Part shown: piece by piece, positions 21,215 through 25,954 of the stretch | How positions within the stretch are numbered: the first letter of the stretch is position 1 | Layout of the letters: each line of letters starts with the position of its first letter | The notes under the pieces: model-generated | Database searches by the model: none | Seen by the model: only the letters and a program-made list of their open reading frames with translations | What the model was told of the DNA's origin: nothing | Made by a program: the position numbers and the translations under genes | NCBI GenBank assembly: GCA_964403795.1 | Contig: CAYOHP010000056.1 | Span: forward strand, 1 to 25,954 | Source: CAYOHP01 sp964403795 [NCBI: uncultured bacterium] | GTDB taxonomy: Bacteria > Muiribacteriota > UBA6191 > CAZXTJ01 | Direction: 5' to 3' | DNA length: 25,954 nt

Positions 21215-23209
21215 TCACTCCCGGGAGAGGAGCTCCGCCTCCTGTGCATACGGCGAGGGCAGGCGGGCCACGAAGCCGCGCAGCGCGGCCCGGATCCGCC
21301 CGGCATCGTCCGCCTCGAACCGGGCCGGGCCGTCCGGAATCGCCAGGGCCCGGGCCAGGCCGAGGAGCACCCAGGGGAGGTGCCGTTCCGGGAGGCCGAG
21401 GATCCGCTCGCGATCGCGGGCCCAGGCAGCCGCCAGGCCGCGGGCATCGACCGGATCGGCAAGCCGGTTCACCCACTCGACCAGGGCCAGGTCGGCACGC
21501 TGCGAGGCGAAAGCACCACCGGGCCCGTCGCCAGCTGCCGGTGCGAGCGAGGCCCGTTCCAGGAGCGCCCTCTCCCGCAGCTCCCCGCCGGGATCGGGGT
21601 CCAGGCCCCTCCGCCGCGCCACCACCCGGACCAGCCGCCACCACTCCGCCTCGATCAGGGCTCCCGGCGGATCGGGCTCCCCGGGCGGGAACAGCACATC
21701 CCGATCCACCCGGAACGGATCCGCGTAGCAAAACGGCGAGACCTCATGCCCGAGGCGGGCCATCACCATGGCCAGCCACTCGCGTTCGGGACGCCCCGGA
21801 GCCGCCCGGGCCGCCTCCCGGAAGGCGTCGGCCAGCCGCCCGGCCCCATCGGCCAGCAGCGGACGCAGCAGGCGGGGCCCTTCGGCCCTCGCGACCAGAT
21901 GCCTCACCAGGGCCAGGAGCCGGCCTCCGTCCCGGTCCTGGGGCAAGCCCGAGAGTCGCTCTTCGAGCTCGGCGACCAGCTCGACCGGGGCTCCGGGCAG
22001 GGTCGCGCCCACCCCCTCGCGGAGCCCTGCCTCGAGCCTGGCCCGCTCCCGCGAGGCGGCCTCGAGGTGGTCGAGGACCCCGATCACGGTGACCGGGACC
22101 CGCACCGGCGCCAGCCCGGGGCCCGGCCAGACCCGGGCCAGGATCGACGGGGCGGCGACCTCCCCGACCGGGACCGGAGTCGGCATCCCGATCTCCGGCG
22201 TCGCGCTACCGGTCGCCAGGTAGGCCCCGACCAGACCGCCCACCGCCAGCAGTCCGACCCCGCCCGCAACACTCCGCCACCTGGCAGCGGGCCCGCGGTC
22301 CACCGGGTCGAGGCGGGTGGTGGGTCCGGCCGCGACGGCCGGCCCAGGAGCGGGTACCGCCGGCAGGGTCCGCTGCATCGTCGCCCCGACCGCGGCTCCC
22401 TGCCTTCCCCCTCGCTCGATCAGCGCCTCGAGGTCGCGGAGATCCCCAGGTCTGGCGGAAGGATCCGTGGCCAGGCATGCCTCGATCACCCGGCGTTCCA
22501 GGTATTCCGGACCGAGGGCCGCGAACCCCGGCGGCCCCGGGTCGCGGCCGTGGCGGCGCCGCATCACCTCGGCCACCTCCCAGGGGATCCGCCCCTCGCA
22601 GAGGTGGAAGAGCGAAGCCCCCCACGAATACCAGTCGGACCGGGGCGTGGGGTCGCCCCCGGCCAGCACCTCGGGCGCGGCGTAGGCCAGGGTCCCGAGC
22701 ACCACCCCGGTGCGGGTCCGGCGCGGCGCCGCGAGGTCCTTGACGATCCCGAAGTCGAGCAGCACCACCCGGGACCCGTCCGCCACCCGCACCAGGTTCG
22801 AGGGCTTCACGTCCCGATGGACCAGCCCCAGTCCGTGCATCGCCGAGAGGCCGCGGGCGGCCTCCATCATCCTCCCCAGCGGATCGGGGAGGCCGGGGAT
22901 CTCGGAGAGCGGCGAGCCCTCGAGGAGCTCCATCACCATCCAGGGGCCCTCGTCGCTCCAGCCGGCGTCGTAGACCCGGACCACGCTCGGATGCTCGAGC
23001 CGGGCGAGGCTCCGGGCCTCGAGCTCGAAGCGGGCCTCGAGCTCCGGGTCCCGGCCGAGCCGCAGCACCTTGATGGCCACCGGACGCCCGAGCTCCAGGT
23101 CGTCGGCCCGGACCACCGCGCCCATGCCGCCGGTCCCGATCAACCCGACGGGCCGATAGCGTTTCTCTAGGACCCGGGGGAAGGCCGGGAGCGCCGGGTC
23201 CGGACTCAC
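21215..23209 (-). CDS. Membrane-anchored Ser/Thr protein kinase (Hanks type)
   Basis: From GTG 23209 the product has 664 residues. The kinase domain (about 18-265) has every key element: GTGGMG loop (25-30), Lys47 in VAIKVL, HRDVKPSN (131-138), DFG (152-154) and APE (178-180). A juxtamembrane Pro/Ala linker and one transmembrane helix (about 313-334) lead to an extracytoplasmic domain of about 330 residues, helix-rich and Arg/Leu-rich, without PASTA or other recognised sensor repeats. It is therefore receptor-like, with an unidentified ligand. The start is uncertain: GTG 23314 and ATG 23368 are in frame but add only Pro/Arg/Gly-rich sequence. It diverges from a small lipoprotein gene, a possible partner at the cell surface. 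Activation-loop Thr residues are present between DFG and APE. Confidence 0.88.
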   Translation of the reverse strand: MSPDPALPAFPRVLEKRYRPVGLIGTGGMGAVVRADDLELGRPVAIKVLRLGRDPELEARFELEARSLARLEHPSVVRVYDAGWSDEGPWMVMELLEGSPLSEIPGLPDPLGRMMEAARGLSAMHGLGLVHRDVKPSNLVRVADGSRVVLLDFGIVKDLAAPRRTRTGVVLGTLAYAAPEVLAGGDPTPRSDWYSWGASLFHLCEGRIPWEVAEVMRRRHGRDPGPPGFAALGPEYLERRVIEACLATDPSARPGDLRDLEALIERGGRQGAAVGATMQRTLPAVPAPGPAVAAGPTTRLDPVDRGPAARWRSVAGGVGLLAVGGLVGAYLATGSATPEIGMPTPVPVGEVAAPSILARVWPGPGLAPVRVPVTVIGVLDHLEAASRERARLEAGLREGVGATLPGAPVELVAELEERLSGLPQDRDGGRLLALVRHLVARAEGPRLLRPLLADGAGRLADAFREAARAAPGRPEREWLAMVMARLGHEVSPFCYADPFRVDRDVLFPPGEPDPPGALIEAEWWRLVRVVARRRGLDPDPGGELRERALLERASLAPAAGDGPGGAFASQRADLALVEWVNRLADPVDARGLAAAWARDRERILGLPERHLPWVLLGLARALAIPDGPARFEADDAGRIRAALRGFVARLPSPYAQEAELLSRE

Positions 23210-23378
23210 GGTCGAGGCACCCCGTCCGCGGTCGCCGTCCCACGAGACCCGCGATCCTCGCTGCGGAGACAGGGGCCCCGGGGGAAACGGCCGCGCTCGG
23301 GCCTCGCGGCGCACCCATGCGCGCCCCCCAGGAGGGTCACTCGACTGTGCGCTTCCTCGCCCTGGCACGGAACCTGCC

Positions 23379-23402
23379 CTGGATCCCCCCGAAAGGGTCC
23401 AG
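23379..23402 (+). promoter_or_regulatory. Hairpin at the lipoprotein ribosome binding site
   Basis: CTGGA(T)CCC (23379-23387) pairs with GGGTCCAG (23395-23402) with one bulge. Its 3' arm overlaps the first bases of the AGGTGA ribosome binding site (23401-23406) of the gene at 23413. The effect on translation is speculative. Confidence 0.25.
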
Positions 23403-23412
23403 GTGATCCTCG

Positions 23413-23850
23413 ATGTCCGTCTCTGTCCGTCGCAGCCGGAAGATCCGAGGTCTCTCGGGTCTCATGGCTCTCTCGCTGACACTCCAAGGATGCAGTTTCC
23501 TCGACTTCCTCGATACCCTGATCAAGAGCTCGACGGCGGGGAGCGCCACCACCGCCGCCAACCCCAACCACCATGAAGAGGGGGGACCGCTCTCGCCACC
23601 GGGTCGCGCCGCACCTGGTCCTGGATTCCTTCCCCAGACCTTCATCCCGGCCGGGATCTTCCCGCCCTCCGGGATGGGTACCGGGTTCAACCCCGGGTAC
23701 GGCGCCTACTCCGGGGGCTCCCCCGGCTCGTCCGCGGGCGGCTTCTGCTACCAGGTCGAACCGGGCGCCTCTGCGGCCAGCGCAGGCGCCGCTTCCCAGG
23801 GGACGGTCGCAGGGGTCCGGGAAACACCGCTGCCCGGCCGCGACGTGTGA
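23413..23850 (+). CDS. Small lipoprotein, Gly/Pro/Ser-rich
   Basis: The 145-residue protein has a basic N-terminus (SVRRSRKIR), a hydrophobic stretch and a lipobox LQGC with Cys27 as the lipidation site. The mature part is low-complexity: Ser/Thr/Ala first, then Pro/Gly with repeated FxPxxG-type turns, and one further Cys (FCYQ). It would be anchored to a membrane and extend away as a flexible surface protein. No domain is recognised. An AGGTGA ribosome binding site precedes the ATG. It faces away from the kinase gene. The lack of conserved structure makes function unreadable. Confidence 0.65.
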   Translation: MSVSVRRSRKIRGLSGLMALSLTLQGCSFLDFLDTLIKSSTAGSATTAANPNHHEEGGPLSPPGRAAPGPGFLPQTFIPAGIFPPSGMGTGFNPGYGAYSGGSPGSSAGGFCYQVEPGASAASAGAASQGTVAGVRETPLPGRDV

Positions 23851-24030
23851 GCGAGGAGTCACCTGGAGCGCCCCCCGGGAGGCGTGGGAGCCCGGGAAGG
23901 GCTCGGCCCCAAGGTACACCTCGCCCATGGGCTACGATGATCGGGTGGCGTCCGCCGCCGCGGTGCGGTCCCCCAGGGGTCGCTCCGAGGGTCGCCGGCC
24001 CGAGGCCGTAGAGGTCGGGTCGGGGATCAT

Positions 24031-24045
24031 GGCAACCGGGTTGTC
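24031..24045. repeat. Short inverted repeat upstream of pssA
   Basis: GGCAACC and GGTTGTC flank a single G (6 of 7 pairs), 30 bp before the pssA start. It could be an operator or be accidental. The rest of the 224-bp gap (23851-24074) contains a TACGAT hexamer at 23933-23938 without a convincing -35, and no gene was seen. Confidence 0.25.
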
Positions 24046-24074
24046 ATCGGCGATGGACGACTTGGAGGCTCTGC

Positions 24075-24878
24075 ATGGTCCGCCCGATGGCAATGCTGCC
24101 GAACATCCTGACGACCCTGAACATCGCCTGCGGCTTCTGGGCCATGACCCTGTGCCTGGAAGCGGTCCAGAGCGGATCGAGCGCCGGGACCGAGGCCCTG
24201 CTCTCCAAGGCATGCTGGCTGGTGGTGCTGGCCGCGGTCTTCGATGCCCTGGACGGCCGGGTGGCCCGCTGGGCCAAGGTCTCCTCCAAGTTCGGGGTCG
24301 AGCTCGACAGCCTGGCCGATGTGATCTCCTTCGGGGCGGCCCCCGCCCTGATCGCCTACACCCACGGCCTCGCCGACCTGGGGAGCGCCGGTCGCCTCGC
24401 CGCCATGACCTTCGCGGTCTGCGGGGCGCTGCGGCTGGCCCGCTTCAACGTAGGAGCCAACGAGGACAAGCCGGCGAGTCCCTACTACTTCCAGGGCAGC
24501 CCGATCCCGGCCGCCGCCGGTCTGGTGGTGAGCTCGGTGCTCTACGGGCTCGGCAGCGAGGCCCCCCTCAGTCCCATGACCTTGGCCGGCCTCACCCTCT
24601 ACGGCTCGGCCATGATGGTCTCGTCCTTCCCCTACCCCTCGGCCAAGAAGACCCCCCGCACCAAGTCGGGACGGATGCTGCAGGCGGTGGCCCTGGCCTC
24701 GATCCTCTTCGGACTCCGGATCCACGGGCACAAGTTCCTCTTCGCCTGCGCCCTGGCCTACATGGCCTCCGGACCGCTCTTCCAGGGATACCGCCTGCTG
24801 ATGACGGTTCTCCATGGCAGCGAGCCCCAGCCCGAGGCCGAGGAAGAGACGGCCAGCGCCGAGACGCCCCAGGAGTAG
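24075..24878 (+). CDS. pssA: CDP-diacylglycerol-serine O-phosphatidyltransferase
   Basis: The 267-residue integral membrane enzyme has the full CDP-alcohol phosphotransferase motif D-G-x2-A-R-x8-G-x3-D-x3-D (Asp60, Gly61, Ala64, Arg65, Gly74, Asp78, Asp82) inside DALDGRVARWAKVSSKFGVELD. The N-terminal LPNILTTLNIACGFWA segment and the SPIPAAAGL segment are typical of PssA. It makes phosphatidylserine from CDP-diacylglycerol and serine, the first step to phosphatidylethanolamine. About six to eight hydrophobic helices are present, and the C-terminus is an acidic Glu-rich tail. GGAGG lies at normal distance upstream of ATG 24075. No decarboxylase gene (psd), often its neighbour, is in the window. 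It converges on the Gly/Gln-repeat gene 21 bp away. Confidence 0.9.
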   Translation: MVRPMAMLPNILTTLNIACGFWAMTLCLEAVQSGSSAGTEALLSKACWLVVLAAVFDALDGRVARWAKVSSKFGVELDSLADVISFGAAPALIAYTHGLADLGSAGRLAAMTFAVCGALRLARFNVGANEDKPASPYYFQGSPIPAAAGLVVSSVLYGLGSEAPLSPMTLAGLTLYGSAMMVSSFPYPSAKKTPRTKSGRMLQAVALASILFGLRIHGHKFLFACALAYMASGPLFQGYRLLMTVLHGSEPQPEAEEETASAETPQE

Positions 24879-24899
24879 CGTCCGGGGCAGGGTCCAGGG

Positions 24900-25954
24900 T
24901 CAGGGACCGGGAGGCGCCGAGCCTTCCCGATCGAAGTACTCGCGGATCAGGTCCTGGTACTCGCGGGGGACGTTCTCCCGGGCCAGGTACTCTCCCACCT
25001 TGCGCTCGTACTCGCGCTGGGGATCCTCCGGGGCGGCGTCGACCTCGAAGGGACTCCATCGCTCCCGCGCCACCGGATCGCCGCTGGCCCGGTCGGTCAG
25101 GCCCGAGAGTTCGTCGGCCGGGATGGGCTCTCCCGGGACCCTGGGTCTACGACGTCCCCCGGACTCGCCCGGGCGTCGGGGTCGGGGCTTCTTGCGGGTC
25201 CCTCCGGGCTCGAAGCCCTCGACCCGGGTGGCCTGGGGATCCCGTGCCGTGGAACCGCTGCCGGGATCGCCGCGTCCGGCGCCCGAGCCGTTCCCCCGCT
25301 CCCCGGAACCGGTCCCCTTGCCTTCGGCGGAACCCGGGTCCTTGCCGGAACCGTCCCCGGCGCCCGGGTCCGACCCGGAGTCCCCGCTCCCCGAGGCTCC
25401 CTCGCCGTGCGGGTCGCCCTTCCCGTCGCCGCCCATGCCCTTGCCGGGCCGGGAGCCGCCGGGATCCGGACCTCCCCCGGGTCCCGCGCCCGGGCGCTTC
25501 CCGGTCTCGCCTCCCTGGGCCTTGCGTTCCTCGGCTTCCTTCTTCCGCTTCTGGGCCTCGATGGCCTCCCGGAGCTCCCGGTCGGCCTCGCCGAGCTTCA
25601 TGAAGCCGGGGCCCTTCTTGGCGGCATCCTTGAGGCTGGCCACCAGGACCTGGATTCCCTGGGCCTGGGCGTTGCGATCCCCGGAGCCGAGGCCCTGGGC
25701 CGCGTCCTTCAGACCTTCGGAGAGGCTCCCGGGCGAGCTGCCGGCTCCCGCGCCGCCTCCCTGACCACCGCCCTGACCCTGCCCGCCGGCTGCGCCGGAG
25801 CTCTGGCCACCGGCTGCCCCCGCCCCCGGGCCGCCGGCTTGGCCTTGGCCTTGGCCCTGGCCCTGACCCTGACCCTGACCTTGGCCTGGGCCTTGGCCCT
25901 GACCCTGACCCTGACCCTGACCCTGGCCCTGACCCTGACCCTGGCCCTGACCCT
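24900..25954 (-). CDS. Low-complexity Gly/Gln-repeat protein, 5' end outside window
   Basis: The minus-strand frame is open from the window edge to TGA at 24902-24900, so at least 350 residues are encoded and the start lies beyond 25954. The visible N-terminal part is (Gly-Gln)n, passing into Gly/Ala/Ser. A short helical block follows (SLSEGLKDAAQGLGSGDRNA, then KDAAKKGPGFMKLGEADREL and a Lys/Glu-rich helix). After that comes a long Gly/Asp/Ser/Lys-rich spacer. The C-terminus is a conserved-looking helical end (YERKVGEYLARENVPREYQD then LIREYFDRE). Endings of this kind occur in large planctomycete-type surface or aerotolerance-region proteins with Gly/Gln-rich linkers; that link is from memory of family style and is tentative. 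A GTG at 25643 is not a credible start because the helical block precedes it. Confidence 0.7.
   Translation of the reverse strand, partial: GQGQGQGQGQGQGQGQGQGQGPGQGQGQGQGQGQGQGQAGGPGAGAAGGQSSGAAGGQGQGGGQGGGAGAGSSPGSLSEGLKDAAQGLGSGDRNAQAQGIQVLVASLKDAAKKGPGFMKLGEADRELREAIEAQKRKKEAEERKAQGGETGKRPGAGPGGGPDPGGSRPGKGMGGDGKGDPHGEGASGSGDSGSDPGAGDGSGKDPGSAEGKGTGSGERGNGSGAGRGDPGSGSTARDPQATRVEGFEPGGTRKKPRPRRPGESGGRRRPRVPGEPIPADELSGLTDRASGDPVARERWSPFEVDAAPEDPQREYERKVGEYLARENVPREYQDLIREYFDREGSAPPGP
25838..25954 (-). repeat. Hexanucleotide array coding for Gly-Gln
   Basis: About 19 imperfect copies of CAGGGT/CAGGGC (minus strand) or CCCTGA/CCCTGG (plus strand) run to the window edge. The unit is two codons, so length changes stay in frame. 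The array continues outside the window. Confidence 0.85.

Noticed and set aside
25838-25954. Telomere-like CCCTGA repeat
   Set aside because: It is in frame within a coding sequence (Gly-Gln) and varies between CCCTGA and CCCTGG.

Overview
The window is about 26 kb of very GC-rich bacterial DNA with densely packed genes, several GTG starts and short overlaps between genes. Long open frames appear on both strands only because stop codons are rare at this GC content. An IS701-type transposase remnant, a membrane-anchored Hanks-type kinase, HEAT-repeat and Gly/Gln-repeat proteins, WG repeats and many secreted or lipid-related enzymes suggest a Planctomycetota- or Myxococcota-like genome. No rRNA, tRNA or universal marker is present, so this placement is an inference.

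Layout. 1-350 holds the 3' end of a transposase gene broken by (or using) a -1 frameshift. 413-2258 holds small proteins: a zinc-ribbon protein, two secreted proteins and a two-helix membrane protein, with two good sigma-70-like promoters. 2315-12345 is the striking part, read in three blocks. (i) A plus-strand operon encodes a MIF/tautomerase-beta-sandwich-lipoxygenase fusion, an NTF2/SnoaL-like protein and a membrane-anchored patatin phospholipase. (ii) A canonical bacterial lipoxygenase lies on the minus strand and overlaps the patatin gene tail to tail by 43 bp. (iii) A divergent operon encodes a pentameric ligand-gated ion channel (GLIC-like), coupled by ATGA to a cPLA2-like phospholipase with C-terminal WG repeats. 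A minus-strand operon follows: a GAFTGA-less AAA+ protein, QueE and an Est30/monoacylglycerol-lipase-like hydrolase (15554-12365).

15796-24878 holds a secreted protein made of about 30 Asp-Arg-Arg-Glu-Asp heptads, a large HEAT/TPR protein, a VOC/PhnB-like protein with a Lys/Ala tail, a metallo-beta-lactamase-fold hydrolase, a Ser/Thr kinase with one membrane helix, a lipoprotein and phosphatidylserine synthase. The window ends inside a minus-strand gene encoding a (Gly-Gln)n protein.

Main hypothesis: 2315-12345, perhaps with 12365-13111, is an oxylipin module. Two phospholipases could release fatty acids, two lipoxygenases could oxygenate them, a MIF-type tautomerase and an NTF2-fold protein could process the products, and an ion channel could sense lipid or membrane state. 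The protein families are read directly from motifs. Their cooperation is inferred from gene order and has not been shown.
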